DNA of 64,000 nt, from positions 744,001 through 808,000 of the forward strand of contig NZ_CAJQZC010000001.1 in NCBI RefSeq assembly GCF_907164555.1. The letters run 5' to 3'. Source of the DNA: Paraburkholderia saeva. GTDB lineage: Bacteria > Pseudomonadota > Gammaproteobacteria > Burkholderiales > Burkholderiaceae. Each line of letters opens with the position of its first letter. Positions within the stretch are counted from its first letter, which is position 1. Positions 45,853-54,585 of the stretch are shown here, piece after piece. Under the pieces are notes generated by a model that saw nothing but the letters and a program-made list of their open reading frames with translations, was not told where the DNA came from and did no database searches. The position numbers and the translations under genes were made by a program.

Positions 45853-46761
45853 TCACGCTGCGCGCGCGGGCACGTGCACGGTGCGCACAGCCGCCTTGCG
45901 GCCGAGCACAACGGTGGCGATCACAGCGGCCGCGAAAAGCCATGTGGACGCCGCAACGTGCTCGCCGAAAAAGAGCGCGGAAAACGCCATCGTGAAGAAG
46001 ATCTGTAGTAGTTGCACCTGACCCACACGCGCCGTGCCGCCCATCGCGAGCCCCGCGTACCACGCGAAAAAGCCGATGAACTGCGAGAAGAGCGTGACAT
46101 AGCCGAACGCGAGCCACGTCTTCAGCGCAACAGGTTCGGGATGCTGCACGTGATGTTCCCAGCCGAGCCAGCCGACCGGAATCACGAGAAACGGTGCCGA
46201 GAGCACGAGCGCCCAGCAGATCACCTGCCAGCCGCCGATCTGCCGCGCGAGGCGGGCGCCTTCCGCATAACCGAGTGCGCCGATGCCGACCGCGACGAGC
46301 ATTAGCAGGTCGCCCGCCTGCAGCGAGCCGCCGCCCGATTGCAGCGCGAACGCGACGACGATCGCGCTGCCGGCGAGCGCGCTCGCCCAGAACGCCTTCG
46401 AAGGCCGTTCGTGCGAGAGCCACGCGGCATACAGCGCGACGCACAGCGGTTGCAGGCCGTTGACGACCGCGCCGTGGGAAGCGGGCACCGTCTTCATCGA
46501 CCATGCGGAAAACACCGGAAACGCGATGATCACGCCGAGCGACACTACGGCGAGGCTCTTGACCTGCGGCCAGTTCGGCCAGCGCTCGCGGCGCCATGCG
46601 AGGAGCGCGGCCGCCGGCACCGCGGCGGCGAGCGCACGGCCGAGGCCGTTCAGGAGGGGATGAAACTCCTGCACGACGATGCGCGTCATGGGCAGTGTCA
46701 GGCTGAAGATCATGACGCCGATGAGGCCGAGCATCATGCCCTGGGATTCGCGCGCTTTCAT
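45853..46761 (-). CDS. EamA/DMT-family exporter (RhtA-like)
   Basis: This 302-residue inner-membrane protein has ten predicted helices in two EamA repeats. The first repeat begins MLGLIGVMIFSLTLPMTRIV and the second GDLLMLVAVGIGALGYAEGA; LLQIFFTMAFSALFFGEHVA near the end is the typical closing segment. Some EamA proteins export amino acids or drugs. Placed between a VOC-type protein and an aminotransferase, metabolite or amino-acid efflux is plausible but unproven. AGAGAGAC lies about 8 bp before the ATG. Confidence 0.87.
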   Translation of the reverse strand: MKARESQGMMLGLIGVMIFSLTLPMTRIVVQEFHPLLNGLGRALAAAVPAAALLAWRRERWPNWPQVKSLAVVSLGVIIAFPVFSAWSMKTVPASHGAVVNGLQPLCVALYAAWLSHERPSKAFWASALAGSAIVVAFALQSGGGSLQAGDLLMLVAVGIGALGYAEGARLARQIGGWQVICWALVLSAPFLVIPVGWLGWEHHVQHPEPVALKTWLAFGYVTLFSQFIGFFAWYAGLAMGGTARVGQVQLLQIFFTMAFSALFFGEHVAASTWLFAAAVIATVVLGRKAAVRTVHVPARAA

Positions 46762-46826
46762 TACGGGTGTCTCTCTTTACTGTTTTGTTGTCGGGGCCGG
46801 CTTCGGTTCGTGGGCGGTGACAGACG

Positions 46827-47522
46827 CTACCTGAGCGAGCGAAGCCCGGCGGGTGTTTCGAATTCAGCGACGAGGCGCGCGCTGTCCAGCGACGTGTCGA
46901 GCGCGATCAGATGTGCCGCACCGAGCCATTCGAGCTGTTCACGGATCAAATCGGGTTGCGGGTGAAAACCCTTTAGCGACTTCAGCGCGACTTCCGCTTC
47001 CGGCAACACTGCGGATGGATGCAGCGCCGTATCCCACTGGATCAGCGAAGGCGCGATGCCGTCGCCGGCACCCAGCCACGCGGGAAACGCACCGTCGTCG
47101 GGTACGGTGAGACTCCACGCGAAGTCGCCGCGCGACATCGGCACGACGGGCGCAATCCGCTCCGGATACTGCTCGCGCCAGCGCGGCAGGTTCTTCGGGC
47201 GCTCGACGCGTGCGACCCAGTGCGAGAGGTACGGGCCGCCGGCGAGCCGCGCGTGCGTTTCGGGCGCATCGAGTGCGAAGAGACGCGGACGCGGCGCAAT
47301 AGCGGTTTCCGCCAGTTGGGCGTGTGCTTCCGGATCGATCGCGAGCACTTCCAGATAGACGCCGCCCCACAGGTTCAGAAGCCGGTTGTGCGTGCGCATC
47401 AGCGGATGCGCGCCGCCGCCGGCTGGCGTGACACCGAGCGCGTCGGCAACGTACTGCGTGCCTTCGTCGAGTGTGCGGGCGGTGACAACGAGGTGATCGA
47501 GATGCAGCTTCTGGGCGGTCAT
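46827..47522 (-). CDS. VOC/glyoxalase-like domain protein
   Basis: This 231-residue protein begins LHLDHLVVTARTLDEGTQYV, the first beta-alpha-beta of a vicinal-oxygen-chelate module with a metal-ligand His. NRLLNLWGGVYLEVLAI supplies the Glu-bearing strand. It resembles the glyoxalase-like domain group of unknown substrate. The start MTAQKLHLDH is chosen over a longer frame with an uncharacteristic N-terminus. It is the first gene of a leftward run with the EamA exporter, 65 bp apart, and is divergent from a MocR regulator. Confidence 0.82.
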   Translation of the reverse strand: MTAQKLHLDHLVVTARTLDEGTQYVADALGVTPAGGGAHPLMRTHNRLLNLWGGVYLEVLAIDPEAHAQLAETAIAPRPRLFALDAPETHARLAGGPYLSHWVARVERPKNLPRWREQYPERIAPVVPMSRGDFAWSLTVPDDGAFPAWLGAGDGIAPSLIQWDTALHPSAVLPEAEVALKSLKGFHPQPDLIREQLEWLGAAHLIALDTSLDSARLVAEFETPAGLRSLR

Positions 47523-47761
47523 GGCAACACGGTAAAAGACGGTTTTCAGCGAGCGGCAGGCGCATCGGCACGGGCGACTGGACGACGCAAGCGCGACGCA
47601 AAGGGCGATGTGGCCCGGGCCGTTAGCATAACCCTTCGCCTGAACGACGGCCCGTGCGACGCGCGATATACCCGGGATCAGCCAGATGCCGGGCACGCGG
47701 GTGCACGCCGCGTCGCTCAACGGAATGCTCAATGTAGCGCCTGCGACCGGCACAGTAACGG

Positions 47762-47791
47762 TACAATCGGTTCGATACTGTTCTGTACAGT
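47762..47791. promoter_or_regulatory. Putative MocR operator and -10 element
   Basis: Directly before the MocR-type gene lies the inverted repeat ACTGT-N5-ACAGT (47777-47791), and 10 bp upstream TACAAT (47762-47767), a good -10. GTAC-containing half-sites also recur at 47761 and 47785. MocR regulators often bind paired GTAC/ACAG-type repeats at their own promoters. The site lies 13 bp before the start codon. Confidence 0.5.
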
Positions 47792-47803
47792 TGGAGACCT
47801 GTT

Positions 47804-49258
47804 ATGTCCGTCCCGCTCGACCTGATCCCTGCGCCTCACGACGCGTCTTCGCTGACGCTCGTCGACCAGCTCGTGCAATGGGCGCGCCGCCGCATCGAGG
47901 AGCGCGTGTTCCGCCCCGGCATGCGCATGCCGTCGATCCGCACGCTCGCGCTCGAAAAGGGCGTGTCGCGCTTCACGGTGGTCGAGGCGTACGAACGGCT
48001 TGTCGCGCAGGGATACCTCGATTCGCGGCGAGGTTCGGGTTTCTACGTACGTGAGCGCGCCGTCAGCCAGCTGCCCGGCGAGCGGCGTGCGCTCACCGAG
48101 GCCGCGCCGGCGCCCAGCACGATCGATGTCGTCTGGCTGTTGCGCAACATGCTGCACTCGTCGACGCGACCGGAGAAAGGACCGGGCCTCGGCTATCTGC
48201 CGAGCCGCTGGCTGGATGGCGACCTCATCACCGGCGCGCTACGCACGCTCGGACGGCAAAGCGGGGCGCAGATGCTCGGCTTCGGCACGCCGCAGGGTTT
48301 TCTGCCGCTGCGCCAGCAGTTGCAGACGCGGCTCGAAGAACTGGAAATCGGTGCTTCGCCGGACCAGATCGTGATGGTGTCCGGCATCACGCAGGCCATC
48401 GACCTGATCGCGCGCATTTACGTGCAGCCGGGCGATGCGGTGATCGTCGGCGATCCGGCGTGGTTCCAGATGTTCGGGCGCTTTGCTTCGCAGGGCGCGC
48501 GGCTCGTCGGCATGCCGTACACGCCCGATGGCCCCGATCTCGACGCGCTCGAGCAGCTGATCAGGACGTGGCACCCGAAAATGCTCGTCATCAACTCCGT
48601 GCTGCAGAACCCGACGGGCACGTCGCTTACCGCCGCACAGGCGTTCCGCATCCTGCGGCTCGCCGAGGAACACGATTTCATTGTTGTCGAGGACGATATC
48701 TACGGCGACCTGTGCCCGGCCGGCTACGCCGCGACGCGCGTCGCGAGCCTCGATCAGTTGAAGCGCGTGATCTATCTCGGCAGCTTTTCGAAGACGCTGG
48801 CGGCGAACCTGCGCGTCGGTTTCATCGCGTGCGCGCCGGAAGTGGCGAACGCGATCACCGACCAGAAAATGCTGGTCGGCATGACGACCCCTGAACTGAA
48901 CGAACGCGTGCTCTACAAGATTCTGACCGAAGGCCATTACCGGCGGCATGTCGAGCGGCTGCGTGCGCGCCTCGACGGCGTGCGCGACAAGGCGGTGCGC
49001 ATGCTCGAAAAAGCGGGCATGAAAGTATTCTTCGCGCCAGGCGCCGGCATGTTTCTGTGGGCCGACACGGGCGTCGATGCTGACGTGTTCGCCGCCGCCG
49101 GCCACGAGGACGGCTTCCTGCTGACGCCAGGAAGCCTCTTCTCCCCGAACCAGTCGCCGACCACGTGGATGCGCTTTAACGTCGCGAACTGCACGGATCC
49201 GGCGCTGTCGGTGTTTCTGTGCCGTTATCTCGACAGTGTCGCGCGCCGCGCCTCTTGA
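47804..49258 (+). CDS. MocR-family regulator (GntR HTH plus aminotransferase domain)
   Basis: This 484-residue protein has an N-terminal GntR winged helix at about residues 18-85 (RRRIEERVFRPGMRMPSIRT, LALEKGVSRFTVVEAYERLV). A PLP-binding aminotransferase-like domain follows, about 125-480, with the Schiff-base Lys in YLGSFSKTLAANLRVGF, QNPTGTSL, and VVEDDIYGD. The presence of the Lys means PLP binding is retained. Members such as PdxR and GabR sense PLP or amines. It is divergent from a VOC-EamA-aminotransferase-RidA run, which it likely regulates. Confidence 0.92.
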   Translation: MSVPLDLIPAPHDASSLTLVDQLVQWARRRIEERVFRPGMRMPSIRTLALEKGVSRFTVVEAYERLVAQGYLDSRRGSGFYVRERAVSQLPGERRALTEAAPAPSTIDVVWLLRNMLHSSTRPEKGPGLGYLPSRWLDGDLITGALRTLGRQSGAQMLGFGTPQGFLPLRQQLQTRLEELEIGASPDQIVMVSGITQAIDLIARIYVQPGDAVIVGDPAWFQMFGRFASQGARLVGMPYTPDGPDLDALEQLIRTWHPKMLVINSVLQNPTGTSLTAAQAFRILRLAEEHDFIVVEDDIYGDLCPAGYAATRVASLDQLKRVIYLGSFSKTLAANLRVGFIACAPEVANAITDQKMLVGMTTPELNERVLYKILTEGHYRRHVERLRARLDGVRDKAVRMLEKAGMKVFFAPGAGMFLWADTGVDADVFAAAGHEDGFLLTPGSLFSPNQSPTTWMRFNVANCTDPALSVFLCRYLDSVARRAS

Positions 49259-49404
49259 AACGGGCGCGGGCGACCCCATTTACGCGGGCAATTCGCATTT
49301 TTAACTGACGCATCGCGACGTCGCGCCGTCCCTGCCGGGGCGTGCGAAAAAAGCGCGGAATTTGCCCGTTTTGAACCATCCCGCAACAGAGAGGACATCC
49401 GACC

Positions 49405-51303
49405 ATGGCACAAGAAACCATGAGCTTTCAGGCAGAAGTGAAACAGCTTCTGCATCTGATGATTCATTCGCTGTACAGCAACAAGGAAATCTTTCTTCGT
49501 GAACTGATTTCGAACGCATCGGATGCCGCCGACAAGCTGCGCTTCGAAGCGATCGAAAACAGCGGCCTGTACGAAAACGATCCGAACCTGCGCATCCGCG
49601 TGTCGTATGACAAGACCGCGCGCACCATCAGCATCGACGACAACGGCATCGGCATGAGCCGCGACGAAGCCGTCTCGAACCTCGGCACGATCGCGCGTTC
49701 GGGCACGAAGGAATTCTTCGGCAGCCTTTCGGGCGACCAGCAGAAAGATGCGGCGCTGATTGGCCAGTTCGGCGTGGGTTTCTATTCGGGCTTTATTGTC
49801 GCCGACCGCATCACGGTCGAAACGCGTCGCGCCGGTCTGCCGGCCAGCGAAGGCGTGCGCTGGGAAAGCGCGGGCGAGGGTGATTTCTCGGTGGATTCGA
49901 TCGAGCGCGCGCAACGCGGCACGACGATCACGCTGCATCTGCGCGCCGACGAGGACGAACTGCTGTCCACCTACAAGCTGAAGTCGATTATCCAGAAGTA
50001 TTCGGATCACGTCGCACTGCCGATCCTGATGCAAAAGGAAGAGTGGGACGCCGAAAAGAGCGAGATGATCGCGAAGGACGAAGACGAAACCGTCAACCAG
50101 GCGAGCGCGCTGTGGACCCGTTCGAAGAGCGACATCACCGACGAACAGTACACGCAGTTCTACCAGCATCTGTCGCACGACCATCAGGATCCGCTGACGT
50201 GGACGCATAACCGCGTCGAAGGCCGCAGCGAATACACGCAGCTGCTGTACGTGCCGGCGCACGCGCCGTTCGACATGTGGAACCGCGATCACCGCGGCGG
50301 CCTGAAGCTGTACGTGAAGCGCGTCTTCATCATGGACGACGCCGAACAGCTGCTGCCGCAGTACCTGCGCTTCGTGAAGGGCGTGGTCGATTCGGCGGAT
50401 CTGCCGCTCAACGTATCGCGCGAAATCCTGCAGGAAAGCCGCGACGTGAAGGCGATCCGCGAAGGCGTGACGAAGCGTTCGCTGTCGATGCTGGAAGATC
50501 TGGCGAATTCGGAAGACGAAGCCATCAAGGCAAAGTACACGACGTTCTGGACGGAATTCGGCCAGGTGCTGAAGGAAGGCATCGGCGAAGACTTCGCGAA
50601 CAAGGAACGCGTCGCGAAGCTGATCCGCTTTGCATCGACGCATACGGATTCGTCGGAACAGACCGTATCGCTGGCGGATTACGTTTCGCGCATGAAGCCG
50701 GAACAGTCGAAGATTTACTACGTCACCGCCGATACGTTCCAGGCCGCGACGCACAGCCCGCACCTCGAAGTGTTCCGCAAGAAGGGCGTCGAAGTGCTGC
50801 TGCTGACGGATCGCGTCGACGAATGGATGCTGTCGTTCCTGAACGAATTCGATGGCAAGCCGCTCGCGAGCGTTGCGCGTGGCGATCTCGACCTCGGCGC
50901 GCTGAACGACGAAGAAAAAGAGGCGCAGGAAAAGGTCGGCGAAGAACTGAAGCCGCTCGTCGAGCGCATGAAGGAAGCGCTGAAGGACAAGGCCAAGGAC
51001 GTGCGCCTGACGTTCCGTCTGACTGATTCGCCATCGTGTCTCGTGGCCGACGAAGGCGACATGAGCGGCTATCTGCAGCGCATGTTGAAGGCGGCAGGAC
51101 AGCACGCGCCGGCTTCGCATCCGATCCTGGAAGTGAACCCGGAGCACGCGCTCGTGAAGAACCTGCACACCGACAGCGCGAACTTTGACGACTGGTGCCA
51201 TCTGCTGTTCGATCAGGCGTTGCTGGCCGAAGGCGGTTCGCTGGAAGATCCGGCGAGCTTCGTCAAGCGGACCAACGCGTTGCTGCTGGCTCGCAACGTG
51301 TGA
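49405..51303 (+). CDS. htpG: Molecular chaperone HtpG (bacterial Hsp90)
   Basis: This 632-residue cytoplasmic ATP-dependent chaperone has the GHKL N-domain with Glu33 and Asn37 in [24 protein letters not shown], and the lid region [11 protein letters not shown]. The middle domain has the catalytic-loop Arg region in [20 protein letters not shown]. The dimerisation domain closes with [14 protein letters not shown] [20 protein letters not shown] lies about 9 bp before the ATG. It is monocistronic, with a terminator close after the stop. Heat-shock control would be expected, but I did not identify a sigma-32 promoter. Confidence 0.97.
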   Translation: MAQETMSFQAEVKQLLHLMIHSLYSNKEIFLRELISNASDAADKLRFEAIENSGLYENDPNLRIRVSYDKTARTISIDDNGIGMSRDEAVSNLGTIARSGTKEFFGSLSGDQQKDAALIGQFGVGFYSGFIVADRITVETRRAGLPASEGVRWESAGEGDFSVDSIERAQRGTTITLHLRADEDELLSTYKLKSIIQKYSDHVALPILMQKEEWDAEKSEMIAKDEDETVNQASALWTRSKSDITDEQYTQFYQHLSHDHQDPLTWTHNRVEGRSEYTQLLYVPAHAPFDMWNRDHRGGLKLYVKRVFIMDDAEQLLPQYLRFVKGVVDSADLPLNVSREILQESRDVKAIREGVTKRSLSMLEDLANSEDEAIKAKYTTFWTEFGQVLKEGIGEDFANKERVAKLIRFASTHTDSSEQTVSLADYVSRMKPEQSKIYYVTADTFQAATHSPHLEVFRKKGVEVLLLTDRVDEWMLSFLNEFDGKPLASVARGDLDLGALNDEEKEAQEKVGEELKPLVERMKEALKDKAKDVRLTFRLTDSPSCLVADEGDMSGYLQRMLKAAGQHAPASHPILEVNPEHALVKNLHTDSANFDDWCHLLFDQALLAEGGSLEDPASFVKRTNALLLARNV

Positions 51304-51305
51304 AA

Positions 51306-51330
51306 GCGGGGGCATCGCGCCCCGCCTTTT
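51306..51330 (+). terminator. Intrinsic terminator of htpG
   Basis: The arms GCGGGG and CCCCGC are followed by CTTTT, immediately after the htpG stop codon. Confidence 0.65.
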
Positions 51331-51346
51331 GCATGATGGTGTGTTG

Positions 51347-51379
51347 AAAAACGCTGCCTTTATGGCAGCGTTTTTTTTT
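51347..51379. terminator. Strong bidirectional intrinsic terminator
   Basis: The 12-bp arms AAAAACGCTGCC and GGCAGCGTTTTT, with a run of nine T residues on the right and a run of five A on the left, can terminate both htpG and the convergent small gene. Confidence 0.88.
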
Positions 51380-51405
51380 GCACTTCGTGATGACGCTTCG
51401 GTCGT

Positions 51406-51654
51406 TCAGGTCAGCCGGCGAACCTGCGCGAGCACTGAGCCTGCGAGCTCCTTTGCCGCTTCACTCGCGTGCCTGTCGTCGAGCACCTTTGCAGCGAGAC
51501 GCCCCATTGCGACGCTCGACTGTTTTGTCGTGTGGTGCTGCGCAAGCGCCGAGCCGGCCAGTTCCTTTTCTTCATGCGATGCGCTGCGCGTTCCCAGCAC
51601 GACGGCGGCGAGATGGGCGATACGGTCGGACGTGTGTTTTGTGTTGACGGTCAA
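51406..51654 (-). CDS. Small protein with an internal tandem repeat
   Basis: This 82-residue protein consists of two copies of a roughly 27-residue unit. The first is AHLAAVVLGTRSASHEEKEL ending AGSALAQ, and the second GRLAAKVLDDRHASEAAKEL ending AGSVLAQ. Each is expected to be a short helix pair. I start at a TTG (51652-51654), because AGGGAGAAGAG lies directly before it; the longer frame has a basic, unlikely N-terminus. No signal peptide or membrane helix is present. Function is unknown; small helical repeats of this kind suggest binding rather than enzymatic activity. Confidence 0.7.
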   Translation of the reverse strand: MTVNTKHTSDRIAHLAAVVLGTRSASHEEKELAGSALAQHHTTKQSSVAMGRLAAKVLDDRHASEAAKELAGSVLAQVRRLT

Positions 51655-52055
51655 TCTCTTCTCCCTGTTTTTGGACCTGTTCCGGTTCAAATGACGCGAT
51701 TCCGCACGACGCGGACCGCGCTAAACAGTATCGATAGCGGCGCATACCGTTGAGCTCAGGCGCTTTCAGAATCGTTTGTGCGATGAAGTGAAGACACGAC
51801 GTCGTAATCCGCCGTCTGCTCACGAGGTCGGACGCTTTCAGACAGACCCGGTCGGATTCGACCGGGTTCTGTCAAACGTCAATCTGTTGCGCCGGGCAGC
51901 CTTCCCGAGTCGCAGGCCGTGTTTGCGTCAAATTCCGAATCGGTCTTCCGCGGATGGTCGCCCTTGCGGCAGCAGGGCTTCGACGTCGGGCTTCAACAGG
52001 CATCCACGCGTTGCCTCGCGTAAAGCGAAGCGGGGCGCGTCTTATAATGCGGCGC
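51655..52055. other. Divergent intergenic region before ubiC
   Basis: About 400 bp between the leftward small gene and rightward ubiC, with no recognised gene. It contains a good -10 hexamer TATAAT at 52043-52048, only 7 bp before the ubiC start codon used here, without a good -35 at the usual distance. Confidence 0.5.
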
Positions 52056-52781
52056 ATGTCTATCCGTTTCGATGCCGCCGACGCGCACTGGCGCGTTGCC
52101 CCCATGCCTGGTTTCTCGTCAGACCAGAAAGACTGGCTCACCCGCGGCGGTTCGCTGACCGCCCATCTCGCGACGCTTGGCGCGGTCACCGTGCGCGTGA
52201 CGCGCGAAGCCGTTGCGCGCGCGTGGGACGACGAACATGTCGCACTGTGCATCGCGTCGCGCGCGCCGGTGTGGGTGCGCGAAGTCGTGCTCTCCGTCGA
52301 CGGCACGCCGTTCGTCGCCGCGCACAGCATTGCGCCGCTCGCGGCGAGCGTCGGTGTGTGGCAATCGATGCGGCGTCTGCGCAACCGGCCGCTCGCCGAG
52401 TTGCTGTACAGCGACAGCAGCGTCGCGCGATCCGCGCTCGTCAGCCGCCGGCTCAACGCACGACATCCCTTGCACCGGCTCGCTTCGCGCGAAATCGAAG
52501 GAGCCGCGCCGCACGCGCTTGTCGCGCGCCGCTCGGTGTTCGAGCGACACGGCGCGCCGCTGATGGTCACTGAATGCATGCTGCCCACGCTCTGGGCGCA
52601 TCTTGCCCAGCGACCGCAAATAGAGACGCGGGCGCACGATCAGCGCGAAGCGGGCCACGAAGCGCCGACGCGCGCGCATCCGCGTGAACATGGACGTCCG
52701 CTCGATCACACGACGTCGCGGGCTCATTCGGCGCACGGAATGCATGCCGTGCCGCGCACGCCCCGCGAAGGAAGCCGCTGA
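52056..52781 (+). CDS. ubiC: Chorismate lyase
   Basis: This 241-residue cytoplasmic enzyme converts chorismate to 4-hydroxybenzoate and pyruvate, the first step of ubiquinone synthesis. The active-site residues are identifiable: Arg75 in VWVREVVLS, Leu113 region RPLAELLY, and Glu173 in [12 protein letters not shown], corresponding to Arg76, Leu114 and Glu155 of E. coli. After residue 182 there is a basic, low-complexity C-terminal tail of about 60 residues not found in the E. coli enzyme. No ubiA follows. Its stop codon shares one base with the next ATG, so translation is coupled. No ribosome-binding site precedes the start. Confidence 0.9.
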   Translation: MSIRFDAADAHWRVAPMPGFSSDQKDWLTRGGSLTAHLATLGAVTVRVTREAVARAWDDEHVALCIASRAPVWVREVVLSVDGTPFVAAHSIAPLAASVGVWQSMRRLRNRPLAELLYSDSSVARSALVSRRLNARHPLHRLASREIEGAAPHALVARRSVFERHGAPLMVTECMLPTLWAHLAQRPQIETRAHDQREAGHEAPTRAHPREHGRPLDHTTSRAHSAHGMHAVPRTPREGSR

Positions 52782-53257
52782 TGCTGCGCGGTTTTCCCCC
52801 GGTCGTCGCGGCCGATACGCACACGCTGGTGCTCGGCAGTTTCCCGGGCGAGGCGTCGCTTGCGGCGACGCAGTACTACGCGCATCCGCGCAACCAGTTC
52901 TGGCGGTTACTGGGCGCGGTGCTCGACGAACCTTCGCTCCACGAACTTCCCTACGAAGAACGCCTGACCCGCGTGCTGACGCACCGCATCGGCATCTGGG
53001 ACGTACTCGATGCATGCCATCGTGAAGGAAGTCTCGATTCAGCGATCCGCAACGCGCAGCCTAACGATTTCGCGTCGCTGCGCGAGCACGCACCGATGCT
53101 CAGGAAAGTCTGCTTTAACGGTAAAACAGCGGGAAGATTCGCGCCGGTGATTGCTGCCGCGGGCTACGACACGCTCGTGTTGCCTTCATCGAGCCCGGCG
53201 AACGCGATGTTGTCTTTCGAGCAGAAACTGGTTGTGTGGCGATCGATTCGCTCCTGA
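52781..53257 (+). CDS. DNA glycosylase, uracil-DNA-glycosylase family 6 (hypoxanthine type)
   Basis: This 158-residue repair enzyme is of the hypoxanthine/deoxyinosine DNA glycosylase group. The signature LVLGSFPGEASLAATQYYAH, then HPRNQFWRLL with the key Asn, and the C-terminal LVLPSSSPANA are characteristic. It would excise deaminated adenine from DNA. Translation is coupled to ubiC by a one-base overlap. The last 17 codons (MLSFEQKLVVWRSIRS and stop) recur in diverged form 0.8 kb downstream, beyond the toxin-antitoxin pair. Confidence 0.88.
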   Translation: MLRGFPPVVAADTHTLVLGSFPGEASLAATQYYAHPRNQFWRLLGAVLDEPSLHELPYEERLTRVLTHRIGIWDVLDACHREGSLDSAIRNAQPNDFASLREHAPMLRKVCFNGKTAGRFAPVIAAAGYDTLVLPSSSPANAMLSFEQKLVVWRSIRS

Positions 53258-53295
53258 GGTGCACGCCGGCGGATGGCTGGAACGCGAAGCGACGC

Positions 53296-53604
53296 TCAGT
53301 GATAGTCGCTTTCCCGCTGGTGACGCACTGCAAGAATCGTCACGGTACGATCGTCTTCGATCTCGAACAGCGCGACATATCCCGACGCGCCGAACGGAAT
53401 GATCAATTCCCGCAGAAACGGCATCGACGCATGCGCTTTGCGACAGGTAAACGGCGACGATTCCAATGTAGCGATGCCGGCAGCGATGGCTGCAAGCGCG
53501 CGGGCGGCGAGTTCGACGTCGGCATCGTCGCGATCGACGATAAAGCCATAAAGACGCTCCAGATCATCCGAAGCCGCACGCGTGAACCGGACCTCGTAAG
53601 TCAT
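53296..53604 (-). CDS. RelE/ParE-type toxin
   Basis: This 102-residue protein is of the RelE/ParE superfamily. The N-terminal YEVRFTRAASDDLERLYGFI and the C-terminal RELIIPFGASGYVALFEI, then VTILAVRHQRESDY are the characteristic strands and helix, the last matching the typical ParE RHxRE(D/S)Y motif. Whether it acts on gyrase (ParE) or on ribosome-bound mRNA (RelE) is not decided; the pattern leans ParE. Its start overlaps the antitoxin stop by 4 bp. The pair reads opposite to the flanking genes. Confidence 0.9.
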   Translation of the reverse strand: MTYEVRFTRAASDDLERLYGFIVDRDDADVELAARALAAIAAGIATLESSPFTCRKAHASMPFLRELIIPFGASGYVALFEIEDDRTVTILAVRHQRESDYH

Positions 53605-53876
53605 CGAGGTTTGCGCTTCGTGCGAAGGGCGTCTAGCCGACGCTCGAGCTTCTCCAATACTTCGGACGACGACAGATAGTCACCGCTGCCGCGGGCCGCT
53701 TCACGCGATGCGATGCCACGGGCAATGAATTCGCTCTGGTTGCGACGACGTTCGATGCCTTCGCGGATCGATTGCTCGACGAAACCCGACAGTGTCTCTC
53801 CTTCGCCGAGGATGCTTTCGGCAGCGTCGCGCAGCGCCTGCTCGACCCGGATGGACGGAAAGGTGGCGGATTTCAT
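53601..53876 (-). CDS. Antitoxin of the ParE-type pair, ribbon-helix-helix
   Basis: This 91-residue antitoxin has an N-terminal ribbon-helix-helix (TFPSIRVEQALRDAAESIL, ETLSGFVEQSIREGIERRR) for DNA binding and a C-terminal helical tail that would wrap the toxin. AGAGAGACG lies before the ATG at 53876; a longer open frame upstream is unlikely. The gene precedes and overlaps the toxin by ATGA, the normal antitoxin-first order. The family resembles ParD or the YlcI/YnfO group. Confidence 0.88.
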   Translation of the reverse strand: MKSATFPSIRVEQALRDAAESILGEGETLSGFVEQSIREGIERRRNQSEFIARGIASREAARGSGDYLSSSEVLEKLERRLDALRTKRKPR

Positions 53877-54006
53877 GACGTCTCTCGATGCGTTGCAATT
53901 GCGATGCATTATCCGCCGATGGCCGCGCTCGCGCAAGTCACCCGATTGGCCGGGTCAGGGTTTCACTCCGGTCCCCAAACACGCGGGCAATCACAGGTCG
54001 ACACGG

Positions 54007-54057
54007 ATGCTTTCGTTTGAGCAAAAGCGGGTGCTCTGGCGAACGATTCTGGCGTAA
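54007..54057 (+). pseudogene. Fragment repeating the C-terminal end of the DNA glycosylase
   Basis: Codons here read MLSFEQKRVLWRTILA and stop, matching 11 of the 16 last residues of the glycosylase gene (MLSFEQKLVVWRSIRS) with the same number of codons. No ribosome-binding site or matching upstream body is present; the frame continues upstream without glycosylase motifs, although a short QGFTPVPKHAG piece could be a degraded GYDTLVLP region. It is best read as the displaced 3' end of a glycosylase allele. Confidence 0.7.
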
Positions 54058-54085
54058 CGTTGTTCTTTCTGAACCCCTCACGACG

Positions 54086-54469
54086 ATGCCATCCACCATC
54101 CGCAACTCGCTCGTCTGGATATTCGAAGCATTCGAGCGCGACCCAACCTACCTTCGCAAACGGATGTTCGGCTCCGATGCCGCCTATATCGACGGCCTGT
54201 TGTGCCTCGTCGCAGCCGATCGCGACGCGCCGTGGAATGGCCTGCTCGTATGCACATCGCAGGAGCGGCACGTCGTGCTGATCGAGGAAATGCCCGCCTT
54301 GCGGCCGCATCCGGTGCTGGGAAAGTGGCTGTATGTGCCGCAGTCCGATCCTGCATTTGAAGACGTCGTGGCAAGAATGACGTCGCTCGTGCTTGCGCGC
54401 GACTGGCGCGTGGGTGTCGAGCCGAAGCCGCGCCGGCGTGGCAGAAAGGATTCGCTGCCAAAGCCATAG
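54086..54469 (+). CDS. TfoX/Sxy N-terminal domain protein
   Basis: This 127-residue protein resembles the TfoX N-terminal domain. IRNSLVWIFEAFERDPTYLR leads to the typical RMFGSDAAYIDGLLCLVAAD. Full TfoX/Sxy regulators of natural competence have an added C-terminal domain that is absent here. Many single-domain homologues have unknown roles. The tail is basic (PKPRRRGRKDSLPKP). The start MPSTIRNS is preferred over a longer frame through the glycosylase fragment. Confidence 0.72.
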   Translation: MPSTIRNSLVWIFEAFERDPTYLRKRMFGSDAAYIDGLLCLVAADRDAPWNGLLVCTSQERHVVLIEEMPALRPHPVLGKWLYVPQSDPAFEDVVARMTSLVLARDWRVGVEPKPRRRGRKDSLPKP

Positions 54470-54585
54470 CGCGTTACTAACCCGATGACCGCGGGCACGT
54501 GCCCGACCCGGCGCGGCCCTTCGTGTCCGGCAAGTGCTATGCTCTCGTTCGACTAAAAATTGCGTCTCTGGCGCGACATCCTTAC

